30,356 bases of DNA from Myxococcales bacterium UBA5297 (GCA_002408385.1 DHSB01000215.1:11765-42120); one strand, 5' to 3'; counted from the stretch's first letter, positions 1 to 8,777 are shown. Program-made: numbers and translations. Notes: generated from the letters alone by a model not told the origin.

Positions 1-1125
1 CGCGCAGGGGTCGACCACGGGCTCGCAGACGAGCGGGTTGGTCGAGGTCTCCTCGTAGCCCTCGGCGCACGCGTCGCAGGCGGTGCCTTGGTAACCGGTC
101 TTGCACAGGGAGCAGGTCACGCCGGCGAAGTTGCCAACGCAGGTGCAGACGGCCTCCCCGCCCTCGACCGCGCAGGTGCCGCCGTTCTGGCAGGGGTTGG
201 TCGCGCAGGGATCGGCTTCGGGCTGGCAGACGAGCGGGTCGGTCGAGGTCTCCTCGTAGCCCTCGGCGCACGCGTCGCAGGCGGTGCCCTGGTAGCCGAT
301 CTTGCACTCGGCGCAGGTCGTGCCGGCAAAGTTGCCGACGCAGGTGCAGACGGCCTCGCCGCCCTCGTCCGCGCAAGTGCCGCCGTTCTGGCAGGGGTTG
401 GGATCGCAGGGATCAGTCTCGGGCTGGCAGACGAGCGGCTCGGTCGAGGTCTCGACATAGCCCTCGGCGCACGCGTCGCAGGCGGTGCCCTGGTAGCCAG
501 GCTTGCAGTCGGTGCAGGTCGTGCCGGCGAAGTTGCCAACGCAGGTGCAGACCGCCTCGGTGCCCTCGGCGGTGCACTCGCCGCCGTTCTGGCAGGGGTT
601 GGGATCGCAGGGATCGTTTTCGAGCTCGCAGACCAGCGGCTCGGTCGAGGTGGCGACATAGCCTTCGGCGCAGTCGTCGCACTTCGCCCCGGCGTAGCCG
701 CTCGCGCACGCGCAGACCGCCGCGCCGGTCGTGGTGTCGGCGGTGCAGGTGCCGTGGCCGCCGCAGTTCTCGGACGCGCAGGGGTCGACGATGCAGTCGT
801 AGCCGACGAGGACGTAGCCGTCAGCGCAGGCGTTGCAGCTCACGCCGATCCAGGGCAGCTCACAGGTGCAGACCGGCGTGCCCGAGGCGTCCGAGCAGGT
901 GCCGTGACCGCTGCAGGTGTTCGGCTTGCACGAAGTGGCCCCGGTGCAGCCGACGCCAGGGTCGCCCTCGAAACCAGGCTCGCAGGCGCAGCGGCCCGAG
1001 CTCTCTTCGCACTTGGCGTTGGCGCCGCAGGTGACGCCATCGCACTTGTTCTCTTCGCCCCCGCATCCGGCGGCCATCAGGGCCGCCGCGACCATCGCCA
1101 GTAGACCGGTACGACAGAATCTCAT
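1..1125 (-). CDS. EGF-like repeat lipoprotein, 3' end beyond the window
   Basis: The minus strand is open from an ATG at 1125 to the window edge (375 codons, no stop), so the C-terminus is missing. A GAGGA ribosome binding site lies 6 nt upstream. The N-terminus is a lipoprotein signal (MRFCRTGLLAMVAAALMAAG followed by Cys21), so the mature protein should be lipid-anchored outside the cytoplasm. The rest is cysteine-rich, with recurring CxNGGxC, CxCxxxxxG and CxxCxxGY patterns typical of EGF-like and laminin-type EGF modules. The last three and a part modules are near-identical 67-residue units, each with an NPCQNGG segment and a DACAEGY segment. Such proteins usually serve adhesion or surface display; no partner or enzyme domain is visible. 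The gene is transcribed away from the GH19 gene at 1333. The class is secure, the exact role unknown. Confidence 0.85.
   Translation of the reverse strand, partial: MRFCRTGLLAMVAAALMAAGCGGEENKCDGVTCGANAKCEESSGRCACEPGFEGDPGVGCTGATSCKPNTCSGHGTCSDASGTPVCTCELPWIGVSCNACADGYVLVGYDCIVDPCASENCGGHGTCTADTTTGAAVCACASGYAGAKCDDCAEGYVATSTEPLVCELENDPCDPNPCQNGGECTAEGTEAVCTCVGNFAGTTCTDCKPGYQGTACDACAEGYVETSTEPLVCQPETDPCDPNPCQNGGTCADEGGEAVCTCVGNFAGTTCAECKIGYQGTACDACAEGYEETSTDPLVCQPEADPCATNPCQNGGTCAVEGGEAVCTCVGNFAGVTCSLCKTGYQGTACDACAEGYEETSTNPLVCEPVVDPCA
28..630 (-). repeat. Three tandem 201-bp repeats inside the EGF-like gene
   Basis: The same sequence restarts at 28, 229 and 430, exactly 201 bp apart, and a diverged fourth unit begins at 631. 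The period equals 67 codons, so the reading frame is kept, and each unit carries a full set of cysteines. The high nucleotide identity among units suggests recent duplication or ongoing gene conversion. The array may continue past the left edge. Confidence 0.9.
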
Positions 1126-1332
1126 TGTGAGTCCTCGTTGATAGCGTGTGCTTCCGGAAGAAACCGGCCCGAAGCTAGTCGACTACGGTGCGTCGACGCA
1201 AGTCGAGGCGGTCAAAGCGGGATGCCGGACGCCTGTCTGTCCGAAAGCCAGACAGCATCGGAAGATGAGGCAACTTTCGGCCGCGGGTGTAGAGAATGAG
1301 GGCAGTCTGACACTCTCTCGCAGGAGGCACCT

Positions 1333-2457
1333 TTGGCCATCACCGTCCGTGCAGGCGACACCCTCTCCGGAATTGCCAAGCGCCATGGCGTCTCGCTGTC
1401 CGATCTGATCAAGGCGAACCCGCAGATCGAGAACCCGAACCTGATCCACCCGGGCCAGCAGCTCAACCTGCCGGGCTGGAACGGCCAGAACGACTACCAG
1501 GCCACCGCGGCGCCCAAGGTCCAGCTTGGCTCGGGCAGCTACACGGTGCAGCCGGGCGACACTCTGTCGGCCATCGGCGCGCGGTTTGGTATCTCGTATC
1601 AGGCGCTCGCGGCGTTCAACGGCGTCGCCGACCCCAACCGCATCAACGTTGGCCAGGTGCTGCAGATCCCCTCGGGCAGCGGCACCATCCCCGAGGCGCC
1701 GTCGGCGCCTGTGTCGGCCGCGAGCCAGTACGTCGTCCAGCCGGGCGACACCTTGTCTGCCATCGGCTCGCGGTTCGGCGTCTCCTGGAGCGACATCGCC
1801 GCGGCCAACGCCATCTCCAACCCCAACCGCATCTATCCGGGCCAGGCGCTGACCATCCCCGGCGTCGACGCGGGCAAGGTGAGCGGGCCGGCGACAGTGA
1901 GCCCAAGCTCCGGTCCCGGTCCGGTCAGCAGCGGGGTGAGCGTCGCGCAGCTTCGGGCGATCGTCCCCACCCTGTCGGCCGCCCGCGCCGAGCAGCTCTT
2001 GCCGCACTTGAACGCGGCGATGGCCGAGGCGGGCATCAACACGCCGTTGCGTCAGGCGGCGTTCATCGCGCAGCTCGCCCACGAGAGCTGCGGCCTGACG
2101 GCTTTCGAGGAGTTCGCCAGCGGCGCGGCCTACGAGGGCCGCAGGGACCTGGGCAACACGCAGCCGGGTGACGGGCGTCGCTACAAGGGTCGCGGGCCTA
2201 TCCAGCTCACCGGCCGCTACAACTACCGCGCCGCGGGCGCCGCCCTCGGCATCGACCTCGAGAACAACCCGACGCGCGCTGCCGACATCGACGTCGGCTT
2301 CCGCGTGGCCGCCTGGTACTGGAACAGCCGAAGCCTCAACAGGTACGCCGACGCGCGCAACTTCGACGCCATCACCTATCGCATCAACGGCGGCTACAAC
2401 GGCAAGGCGGCCCGCGACAACTACTACCGGCGGGCGCTGCAGACCCTGGGGGTGTAG
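1333..2457 (+). CDS. Triple-LysM GH19 chitinase/endolysin-type glycosidase
   Basis: The start is TTG at 1333, chosen because AGGAGG (1322-1327) sits 5 nt upstream and LysM homology begins at residue 3. Three LysM domains occupy about residues 3-48, 68-113 and 131-178; each has a GDTLS core and binds GlcNAc-containing polymers such as peptidoglycan or chitin. After a Ser/Pro/Gly linker (about 180-200), a GH19 domain fills residues 205-374. It contains the AHES segment with the likely catalytic acid Glu251, and YEGRRDLGNTQPGDG with Glu268. The latter is the form seen in phage and bacterial GH19 lysozymes rather than plant chitinases, so peptidoglycan is the more likely substrate (inference). 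There is no signal peptide, so export needs another route or lysis. A terminator follows at 2515. Confidence 0.9.
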   Translation: MAITVRAGDTLSGIAKRHGVSLSDLIKANPQIENPNLIHPGQQLNLPGWNGQNDYQATAAPKVQLGSGSYTVQPGDTLSAIGARFGISYQALAAFNGVADPNRINVGQVLQIPSGSGTIPEAPSAPVSAASQYVVQPGDTLSAIGSRFGVSWSDIAAANAISNPNRIYPGQALTIPGVDAGKVSGPATVSPSSGPGPVSSGVSVAQLRAIVPTLSAARAEQLLPHLNAAMAEAGINTPLRQAAFIAQLAHESCGLTAFEEFASGAAYEGRRDLGNTQPGDGRRYKGRGPIQLTGRYNYRAAGAALGIDLENNPTRAADIDVGFRVAAWYWNSRSLNRYADARNFDAITYRINGGYNGKAARDNYYRRALQTLGV

Positions 2458-2775
2458 CGCCGCTCATCGGGCCCTCGCGCGCAGCCGGGCCCCTTCGCTC
2501 CGATTCGATGCTTCGAGCCGGCGGGTCGAGTCTCCCGCCGGCTCTTGTTTCTTCTGGTTCGCGCGGACGCACGAAGCGCTGGCACGCCGGCGCTCAAGAG
2601 CTGTCGGGAAGTCTTGCCGAGGCGTACGCACGGCGAGGCGGCGGCCTGCGTGCACGCATGAAGACGACGGCTTTTCTGCTGCGCAGCAAAAGGGAGCCGA
2701 GGTCTCATCCTCTTGAATAGGCTCTTGGCCGGGCTGGCGCGCAGAGGAAGCGCTTCTCCCCGGAAAGCTGCCGGT
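2458..2775. other. Spacer between convergent genes
   Basis: This 318-bp gap lies between the convergent GH19 and lipoprotein genes. It holds the terminator at 2515-2555, the first copy of a 23-nt dispersed motif at 2592-2614, and a perfect 12-bp palindrome (TGCTGCGCAGCA, 2677-2688) flanked by CTTTT and AAAAG. No coding region is convincing. Confidence 0.6.
2515..2555 (+). terminator. Rho-independent terminator after the GH19 gene
   Basis: A perfect 11-bp stem, GAGCCGGCGGG (2515-2525) with CCCGCCGGCTC (2534-2544), closes an 8-nt loop and is followed by the T-rich tract TTGTTTCTTCT. It lies 58 nt behind the GH19 stop codon on the same strand. This is one of the clearest intrinsic terminators in the window. 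Confidence 0.85.
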
Positions 2776-4338
2776 TCACGGCGCCAGCAGCGCGTGGGCG
2801 TGACGACACTTCCACTTCGGTGCGCCGACGGTTTCGAGCCCCTGCAGCAGCAGCTCGTAGCGATCGCCCGGCATGCGGACGATGGGCCGCAGCAGGTGCT
2901 TGAGCAGGTCGGTGTCGTGCCCGCGTCTCTCCAGCGAGCCGAGCGCGCTCTCGACCCGCTGGTGCGGCGGCTCGGCCCGCGAAGCCCGGCTCGCCTCTTC
3001 GCAGAAGGCATCGAGGAGCTCGCCTGCGCGGGCGATGGGCAGCCAGGCGGGCATTCGGCCGGAGCGATGGAGCAAGGTGAGCGTCAGCTCGGGACTCGAG
3101 GGTTTGACGAAGACTGTCTCGCCGCGCGGCGCAAGCGACAACGCAAGGCCCGAGGCGGCCCCGGTCAGCAGGAGCACGGGAGCCTCCGGCGGGCCGCTGT
3201 GCTGCGCTCCGTACGCGGTCGGCTCGCCGTCGCGCGCGAGGAAAACGACGCGGTCCCGCCCGATCTCGACGGCCGCGACTTGATGACCACCGGCGCCGGG
3301 CTTGGCGATCGCGGCGGACCATTCTCCAAGAAGCGAAGCGGCCGGCTCGCGGAGCGCGAACGCGGGCACGACGCCGCCTTCGCCCTCGACCCAGAACCAG
3401 GCGCGCCAGCCGGCCTGTAGAAGGAAGGCGTCGGCGCTCTTCTGCGGATCCTCGAAGCGCACCAGGGGGCCTCGGGTCCCGCCGACGCGCATCAACATCG
3501 ACTCCTCGCCGGCCGGAGTCGCGAGCGCGAAGCGAGCCTGTCGCGGCGCGAGCTCGAGGCGGGCCTCGCCCAGGCTCGGCAGGACGTAGCGCTTCGGCAC
3601 GGCGGGCGTGCCCTCGTCGCGTGCGAGCCAGGGCGGCCTCTGCCCGGGGCGATGGAGGACGCCGAGCTCGGCGGGCGAACCCTCGCGAAAGAGGATCCAA
3701 CCGCCCTCGCAGCGGTGGAGGAGGAGGCGCTCGGGGACGGCCTCCCAGCTCTGGCTGGCGACGACGAGGCGCTCGTCCTCGGAGACGACGAGGATCCGCG
3801 CGCCGAGTCGGCGCACCGAGCTCTCCTCGACGACCTCGATCGCCTGCTGCTCGAGCCTGACAGCGCGCGGTAGCTGCGAGCCGCCCAACGGCTCGACGAT
3901 CCACTCGCCGAGCAGCGGCCCGGGCGAGGTGTCGAGCCGGTAGGCAAACCCGGCGAGCGGAGAGCCAACGGCCCAGAGCCAGGCGAAGTCGCGGCTCGCG
4001 TGCGCCAGCCGCAGATCGATAGCCACGCCGCCCGTCTCGCCGGTGAGGCGCCAGAAGGGCCGGTCGCGCAGGACGTGCAGGCTCACGGCCTCGCCGCCGC
4101 GCAACGTGGAGAGGGAGGCCTGGTCTCCTTCTATCGCGAGCAGGCCCGGGTTCGCGGTGGTCTCGAGGAACCAGACTGCGTCGCCGGGCTCGCCCGGGGG
4201 CAAGACGTCGGGAGCGAGGCCCGGAGCGCGCGGCGCGCCCGCGCACGCGATCATTGGGACGAAGAGGAGCAGCGCGGTGGTTCGAAGAGGGATCAGGCGG
4301 GCCTCGCAGAGCGCCCGATGCGGCGCTCGTGCCCGCAC
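2776..4338 (-). CDS. Unrecognised large lipoprotein
   Basis: A long minus-strand frame ends with TGA at 2776-2778. The start is uncertain. GTG at 4338 is proposed because it gives about 520 residues and places a short basic region ahead of the hydrophobic stretch TTALLLFVPMIAC, which reads as a lipoprotein signal with Cys as the anchor. The frame stays open up to a TTG at 4452, but that start would put about 68 residues before the anchor cysteine. The mature part is rich in Trp, Leu and Glu and in short beta-like segments with no motif I recognise. The last 90 or so residues look helical, including a QRVESALGSLERRGHD segment. The base composition matches its neighbours, so there is no sign of recent transfer. 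It converges on the GH19 gene. I cannot assign a function; an outer-membrane or periplasmic location is inferred from the lipobox alone. Confidence 0.65.
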   Translation of the reverse strand: MRARAPHRALCEARLIPLRTTALLLFVPMIACAGAPRAPGLAPDVLPPGEPGDAVWFLETTANPGLLAIEGDQASLSTLRGGEAVSLHVLRDRPFWRLTGETGGVAIDLRLAHASRDFAWLWAVGSPLAGFAYRLDTSPGPLLGEWIVEPLGGSQLPRAVRLEQQAIEVVEESSVRRLGARILVVSEDERLVVASQSWEAVPERLLLHRCEGGWILFREGSPAELGVLHRPGQRPPWLARDEGTPAVPKRYVLPSLGEARLELAPRQARFALATPAGEESMLMRVGGTRGPLVRFEDPQKSADAFLLQAGWRAWFWVEGEGGVVPAFALREPAASLLGEWSAAIAKPGAGGHQVAAVEIGRDRVVFLARDGEPTAYGAQHSGPPEAPVLLLTGAASGLALSLAPRGETVFVKPSSPELTLTLLHRSGRMPAWLPIARAGELLDAFCEEASRASRAEPPHQRVESALGSLERRGHDTDLLKHLLRPIVRMPGDRYELLLQGLETVGAPKWKCRHAHALLAP

Positions 4339-4854
4339 CGATATCAGCTTCGCCGGGCTCTGCGCAGGCACGCCTCGCAGCGAGCCGGAGCGCCGAGCGG
4401 CAGGAGAGCGCGCCGCGCGGCCTGCGAGCTCGAGCGACGGCGCCTGAAACAAAGTCGAAGAATCCTTCGAGCGACAACCGGTCAGCCCGAGCCCCTCGGC
4501 AGGCTCGGGAAGGCTGACGCTCAGAGGCGAGCGGGGCCCGGGCCGAGCGCCAGGGAGATTTCGCGACCGCTCTGAGAGCCCCCATCCTTCGCGGCACGGC
4601 GGCGACTCAGCGGGATGCCGGGCTGCACCACCGACGGGCCGGAGGGTTCACGCGCGTCCGCTCACCGGCCGGCCTTGCGCACGCGCGCCTCTCTGTTGCG
4701 CGCCTTGCGCCTGAGCGCGAAAGCTGCTTGATTCGCGCGCCTTTCAGAGGGCGGCCCCGGGCCTGGTTGCTCGTCATGGGGCGAGGTCGAAAACTTAAGC
4801 GTCGTGAGCAGGCGCTCGAGGCGCCCAGTTGAAATTCAGGAGGGTAGAACGCCG
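4339..4854. other. Spacer between divergent lipoprotein gene and glmM
   Basis: About 516 bp with no convincing gene. It must hold the promoters for the minus-strand lipoprotein gene and for glmM, but neither has a clear -35/-10 pair. A small inverted repeat (TCGAAG, 4 nt, CTTCGA) lies near 4452-4467. The stretch around 4505-4540 resembles a GACGCTCAGGGTGACCGG phrase that recurs in other spacers (near 10779, 19285 and 23636). Confidence 0.5.
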
Positions 4855-6231
4855 ATGTACCGACCTGCACCTGTAGAGACCGAGCGCAAGCTCTTCGGCA
4901 CCGACGGCATCCGCGGCGTGGCGAACGTCTATCCGATGACCGCCGAGATCGCCATGCAGGTCGGCCGCGCGGTCGCCTACTACGTGCGCAACGGCAGCCA
5001 TCGTCACCGCATCGTCGTCGGCAAGGACACCCGGCTGTCGGGCTACATGCTCGAGACCGCGCTGGCGGCGGGCATCTGCTCGATGGGCGTCGACGTGATG
5101 ATGGTCGGCCCGCTGTCGACCCCGGGCATCGCCTTCGTGACCCAGTCGATGCGCGCCGACGCCGGCGCGGTCATCAGCGCCTCGCACAACCCCTACCAGG
5201 ACAACGGCATCAAGTTCTTCGCCCGCGACGGCTTCAAGCTGCCCGACGAGGTCGAGGCGAGGATCGAGGACCTCATCTTCCGCCACAAGATCGACCACCT
5301 GCGTCCGACGGCGACCAAGGTGGGCAAGGCGACCCGCATCGACGACTCTCAGGGCCGCTACATCGTCTTCCTCAAGAACACTTTCCCCAAGGACCTCTCG
5401 CTCGACGGGCTGACGGTGGTGGTCGACTGCGCCAATGGCGCGGCCTACAAGACCGCGCCGGCGGTCTTCGAGGAGCTGGGCGCCAAGGTCATTCCGCTCA
5501 ACGTCCAGCCCGACGGCAAGAACATCAACGCCAAGTGTGGCGCGCTGCACCCGGAGGCCATGGCCAAGGCGGTCGTCAAGCACGGGGCGATCATCGGCAT
5601 CGCCCTCGACGGCGACGCCGACCGGGTGATCGTGGTCGACGAGAAGGGCGAGACGGTCGATGGCGACGCGATCATGGCCATCTGCGCCAAGGATCTGCTC
5701 GCGCAGAAGAAGCTCGCCAAGAAGACGCTCGTCGCCACGGTGATGAGCAACATGGGGCTCGAGGTGGCGATGGCCGGCCTGGGGGCCAAGGTGGTGCGCA
5801 CCAAGGTCGGCGACCGCTACGTCGTCGAGGCGATGCGCAAGAGCGGCTACACCTTCGGCGGTGAGCAGAGCGGGCACCTCATCTTCCTCGACCACGCGAC
5901 CACCGGCGACGGGGTCATCGCCGCGCTCGGGCTGCTTGCGGTGATGCAGCGCAGCGGCCGGCCGCTCTCCGAGCTGAAGACGCTCTTCGACGCCTTCCCG
6001 CAGACGCAGGTGAGCGTGCCCATCCGCCTGCGCCGCGAGCTGACCGAGCTGCCGAAGGTGACCCGGGCGATTCGCGCGGCCGAGCAGGCGCTCGGCAAGG
6101 ACGGCCGGGTGCTCGTGCGCTTCTCGGGAACCGAGCTGAAGGTGCGCGTTCTGGTCGAGGGGTCGGACAAGAAGGCCAACGAGGCGCACGCGCAAAGCAT
6201 CGTCGCCGAGCTGAAGCGCGCGCTTGGGTAG
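4855..6231 (+). CDS. glmM: Phosphoglucosamine mutase
   Basis: GlmM interconverts glucosamine-6-phosphate and glucosamine-1-phosphate, a cytoplasmic step toward UDP-GlcNAc for peptidoglycan and surface glycans. The 458-residue product has the usual length (about 445-460). The N-terminus LFGTDGIRG is diagnostic. The phosphoserine loop SASHNP puts the catalytic Ser at residue 110, the metal loop DGDADR is at 252-257, the sugar-binding loop GGEQSGH follows, and [11 protein letters not shown] near the C-terminus is the phosphate-binding loop. ATG at 4855 is preferred over upstream in-frame GTG-type starts because AGGAGG at 4838-4843 precedes it (11-nt spacing) and homology begins there. The gene looks monocistronic: a palindromic repeat follows directly at 6245 and the next gene starts 340 bp later. 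Confidence 0.97.
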   Translation: MYRPAPVETERKLFGTDGIRGVANVYPMTAEIAMQVGRAVAYYVRNGSHRHRIVVGKDTRLSGYMLETALAAGICSMGVDVMMVGPLSTPGIAFVTQSMRADAGAVISASHNPYQDNGIKFFARDGFKLPDEVEARIEDLIFRHKIDHLRPTATKVGKATRIDDSQGRYIVFLKNTFPKDLSLDGLTVVVDCANGAAYKTAPAVFEELGAKVIPLNVQPDGKNINAKCGALHPEAMAKAVVKHGAIIGIALDGDADRVIVVDEKGETVDGDAIMAICAKDLLAQKKLAKKTLVATVMSNMGLEVAMAGLGAKVVRTKVGDRYVVEAMRKSGYTFGGEQSGHLIFLDHATTGDGVIAALGLLAVMQRSGRPLSELKTLFDAFPQTQVSVPIRLRRELTELPKVTRAIRAAEQALGKDGRVLVRFSGTELKVRVLVEGSDKKANEAHAQSIVAELKRALG

Positions 6232-6572
6232 GGCGGGGCGGTGCGGTAGGGGCGCACAGCAGTGCGCCCGTCCCCGCGGGCCCCGGAAGTCGAGAATCGA
6301 CGCGACGATCGACGCGACGGTCGAGACTCGACGTTGCGGACCGCCGGCCTTTCGTGCCGGCTGCGGCGTGGTAGGCGCCGATCATGCTGTGCCCGCCCAC
6401 GGAAGGGCCGCCCGGCCGACGTAGCTGTCGGCTCCCAACTCAAAACTCCCTCGGAACGTCGGCCCTGCCGAAAACACGCTCGAGATCGGCAGGCCAGGGC
6501 CGGCTGAAGCGGCCGCCAGCAGGCGCGTGATAGCATCGTCGGCCAACACGCGTGGCCGTTAGAGAAGAGCCT
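6232..6572. other. Repeat-rich spacer after glmM
   Basis: This 341-bp spacer carries a family II palindrome at 6245-6272, short GATCGACGCGAC-type repeats at about 6293-6333, a hairpin of GCCGGC arms around ctttcgt (6343-6361), and ctcccaactcaaaactccc at 6431-6449, which is the reverse complement of the heptanucleotide-type sequence seen at 10491. A -10-like TAGCAT at 6531-6536 may serve the next gene, although no good -35 is seen. No coding region is evident. Confidence 0.55.
6245..6272 (+). repeat. Family II palindromic repeat, copy 1
   Basis: The core is a perfect 8-bp stem, GGGCGCAC (6250-6257) and GTGCGCCC (6262-6269), around the loop AGCA, preceded by GGTAG. The same core and flank recur in inverse orientation at 16032-16094 and again at 21216-21277. 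It has no T-tract, so it is called a repeat rather than a terminator, although it sits only 13 nt behind the glmM stop. Confidence 0.65.
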
Positions 6573-7820
6573 ATGCGACGAGTTTCTTGTCTCCTGATCC
6601 TCCCCCTGGTCTTCGCATCCTGTGGCGCTGCGGATGAGCTCTTCCCGCAGGCGCCGGACGGTCAGGAGTTGGACGCCGGGTCCTCGAGCCTCGCGGACGC
6701 CTCCGCGCCGCAGCACGACGGCAGCACGGGCCTGCCGCCGGACGCAGGCCTCGTCCCCGCGCCTTGCGAGTTGAGCGCTCCGCTCGTGCATCTGGAGGCC
6801 AGCAGCGAGCCGCTCGCGATGGGCGCGTTCGCCATCGCCGACGCGCTCGCGGGCCTTGCCTGGTCGAAGGACGGGCTGCCGCGGATGCTCCTCTTCTCGA
6901 CCGACGACGGCAGCCTCGTCGCTGACAACCCGGTGCACGACTTGGGAGCGCTCGTACCCGAAGCGCTCGACTTTGGCGAGGGGCTCTTCCTGCTCACCGG
7001 TTCGACGCCCGCCGGCGGCGGCTCGGCCTACTTCGACCTCGCGGGGGCCCAGGGCGCGACCTCGCCGCTGGCCGACCTTTGGCCAATGGCCGTCTCGCGC
7101 ACGGTCGAGGGTGGGCTCGTCCTTGCCTATGGCCGGCGCCCGACGTCCTCGAGCGACTCGGCGGTGCTCGGCCTGTGGCTCGAACCCGACGCCTCGGTCC
7201 GCGACTCGGTCCCCTTCGGCACGCCGGCGCACCAGGAGGTGCGCTGGGATCTCGCCAGGTCGCCTTCCGGCGAGGGCATCGCCTGCGGTTCGAGCAGTGA
7301 TCCGAATGGCGCGTGGCTCGCGCTCTATGCCCAGGGCGAGCAGGCGGTGACCGCGATCCCGACCGCTGAGAAGGTGGCGGTGTTGCCCGAGGGCGAGGCC
7401 TCTTTCGACTGCCGCATCGCGGTCTCCGAGAGCCTGCGCGTGGTCGCCTTCGCCGAGACGCAAGGCGCGCCGCGCGTGGTCTGGACGGCAGCCAACGGCA
7501 ACGTGCTCGCAGGCCCGGTGCCGTTTCTCGCGGCCTGGCGGCCTGCCGGGCAGTTCGACGTCGCGGTGCGCGAGGCGGCGACCGCGCTCGCCTTCTTCGA
7601 CAACTCCTCCGGCGCGCCTCGGGTCTCGGTGCGCCTTTTCCAGACCCCGGGCGCCGAGCCGGTCGAGCTGCGCGCCGAGCAGGGCCTGGGGCTTGGCAGC
7701 TTTGTCGCGCAGCGGGTTCGGGTCGAGCGGGCGGGCTCCGACTTCTTCGTCGCCTTCGACGCGGTTCAGCCGACGGGGGCCACCCACCTCGTCGTCCGCA
7801 AGGTCGCCTGCAGCTTCTAA
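6573..7820 (+). CDS. Unrecognised Asp-Ala-Gly-linker lipoprotein
   Basis: ATG at 6573 is chosen because the signal peptide MRRVSCLLILPLVFAS followed by Cys begins there and an AGAGAAGAG purine run precedes it. The product has 415 residues. Behind the lipobox is a low-complexity linker containing DAG and DAS units (about residues 30-65), a style common in myxobacterial surface lipoproteins. The remainder (about 70-415) is a string of beta-type segments with repeated Asp/Gly turns, for instance LLFSTDDGSL, YFDLAGAQGA and VVWTAANGNV. This suggests a beta-propeller-like fold, but no signature motif is clear enough to name one. It is followed after 15 nt by the small gene at 7836, so the two are probably co-transcribed. 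The function is unknown and the location is probably the outer membrane. Confidence 0.8.
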   Translation: MRRVSCLLILPLVFASCGAADELFPQAPDGQELDAGSSSLADASAPQHDGSTGLPPDAGLVPAPCELSAPLVHLEASSEPLAMGAFAIADALAGLAWSKDGLPRMLLFSTDDGSLVADNPVHDLGALVPEALDFGEGLFLLTGSTPAGGGSAYFDLAGAQGATSPLADLWPMAVSRTVEGGLVLAYGRRPTSSSDSAVLGLWLEPDASVRDSVPFGTPAHQEVRWDLARSPSGEGIACGSSSDPNGAWLALYAQGEQAVTAIPTAEKVAVLPEGEASFDCRIAVSESLRVVAFAETQGAPRVVWTAANGNVLAGPVPFLAAWRPAGQFDVAVREAATALAFFDNSSGAPRVSVRLFQTPGAEPVELRAEQGLGLGSFVAQRVRVERAGSDFFVAFDAVQPTGATHLVVRKVACSF

Positions 7821-7835
7821 TCGAGGAAAGAACCG

Positions 7836-8321
7836 TTGAGCGTCGAGCGCTATCGCCGCGACCAGAGAGCGAAGGAGCACGCGGGTGAGCCGCTCGGCTG
7901 TGGTCTCGACGAGCGGCCGGTGCCGACCCGCGGGCGCGCCACCATCGGTGAGCTGCGGATAGTCAAGCCGGCGCAGGTCGGCGACGAGAGCGGCCTGCAG
8001 GTCGTCTTCGTCGTGCACGCCGAAGAGCTCGGCGCGGCCAAGCTCGTCGTCGAGACGACGCTGCACGAGCAGGGGCGCGGGCCGCTTCGGACCGGCGTCG
8101 CGCGGCTGGCCGACACCCAGGGCTGGCTCAACGTCTTCGAGGTGGTGACCCCGCCCGACGACGGCCATTTCTGCCGCGAGTGCTCGGCGTTCGTGCCCTT
8201 CGCGGCGCTCGAGCCCGAGCACGCCGGCACGCTGCGCTGCTTTGCTCGGGTGCGGCTGCTCGAGGCGGAGCGCGGCACGCTCGCCGAGGAGGAGGTCGCG
8301 TTCGAGCTGCAGGCCGGTTGA
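7836..8321 (+). CDS. Small protein of unknown function
   Basis: The start is TTG at 7836, supported by GAGGA at 7823-7827 with 8-nt spacing; it lies 15 nt after the lipoprotein stop, suggesting one transcript. The 161-residue product has no signal peptide or membrane segment. Residues about 35-160 form a run of alternating hydrophobic beta-type segments (TIGELRIVKPA, LQVVFVVHAEEL, AKLVVETTLHEQ), ending with a CRECSAFVPF segment whose two Cys (CxxC) could bind metal or form a disulphide, then GTLRCFARVRLLEAE. A small beta-sandwich is plausible. I do not recognise the family. Translational coupling with the upstream lipoprotein gene is the only functional clue. Confidence 0.7.
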   Translation: MSVERYRRDQRAKEHAGEPLGCGLDERPVPTRGRATIGELRIVKPAQVGDESGLQVVFVVHAEELGAAKLVVETTLHEQGRGPLRTGVARLADTQGWLNVFEVVTPPDDGHFCRECSAFVPFAALEPEHAGTLRCFARVRLLEAERGTLAEEEVAFELQAG

Positions 8322-8754
8322 GCGGCGCTCAACTCCGGAAGGCCGGCTCGGGTGCCGGCCTCTGCGGCGGATCGGCCGCGCGGGGGGCGGGGAGGGCTGC
8401 CGTCGCGGCGGCCTGCGTGCGTGCACCGGCCTTCCGGAAAAATGCGCGAGGGCGGGCCGTCTTCGGAGCGGATCGGCCCTGTGAGGCCCCTGGCCGGCCC
8501 GTAGAGCGATTTGGGGTCGCCAGGCTTCCTTTAATAGGGCTGGGCTCGGACGGCCTCTCCTGGGCCATCCTGGCGCTCTATAGGTCCCTTCCCGAGGCTT
8601 CGATCGGGTGCCGCAACCTGTCGTGATTCTTGCCGATTTCGTTCACCCCATCAGGCGTTGGCCTGGGCTGGGGGGCTCTCGACGGGCCGGAGCGAGACTG
8701 CCGCGTCGAACGAGAGGCGCAAGGAGGTGCGCGCAGCTCCGGTTCGCGCCCGGT

Positions 8755-8777
8755 GCTCGAGAGGTGTCGGGAAGTCT
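8755..8777 (+). repeat. 23-nt dispersed spacer motif, copy 2
   Basis: GCTCGAGAGGTGTCGGGAAG plus TCT occurs here. It matches 2592-2614 at 21 of 23 positions and, more loosely, 24415-24437. All three copies are in spacers and in the same orientation. Its role is unknown. Confidence 0.5.

Noticed and set aside
28..630. CRISPR-like regularly spaced repeats
   Set aside because: The repeat unit is 201 bp, contiguous and in frame with a cysteine-rich coding sequence; there are no short repeats separated by unique spacers.
2705..4597. Second long frame on the same strand as the lipoprotein gene, 630 codons
   Set aside because: Very Arg/Ala/Pro-rich with no signal or hydrophobic pattern. The frame ending at 2776 has a lipobox and normal amino-acid use.
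4767..4796. Promoter for glmM (TTGCTC with an A/T-rich AAACTT)
   Set aside because: The -10 has no recognisable consensus and its spacing is ambiguous.
6250..6269. Terminator behind glmM
   Set aside because: The 8-bp stem lacks a T-tract, and the same palindrome with its flanks recurs in unrelated places, so it was listed as a repeat.
8340..8361. Intrinsic terminator after the small gene at 7836-8321
   Set aside because: The perfect 8-bp stem is followed by CTGCGGCGG, not a T-run. It is mentioned only as a hairpin.
5847..8426. Open antisense frame of 859 codons opposite the end of glmM, the lipoprotein and the small gene
   Set aside because: High-GC codon bias leaves the opposite strand open. 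The translation is Arg/Ala/Gly-rich low-complexity and crosses three well-supported genes and their spacers.
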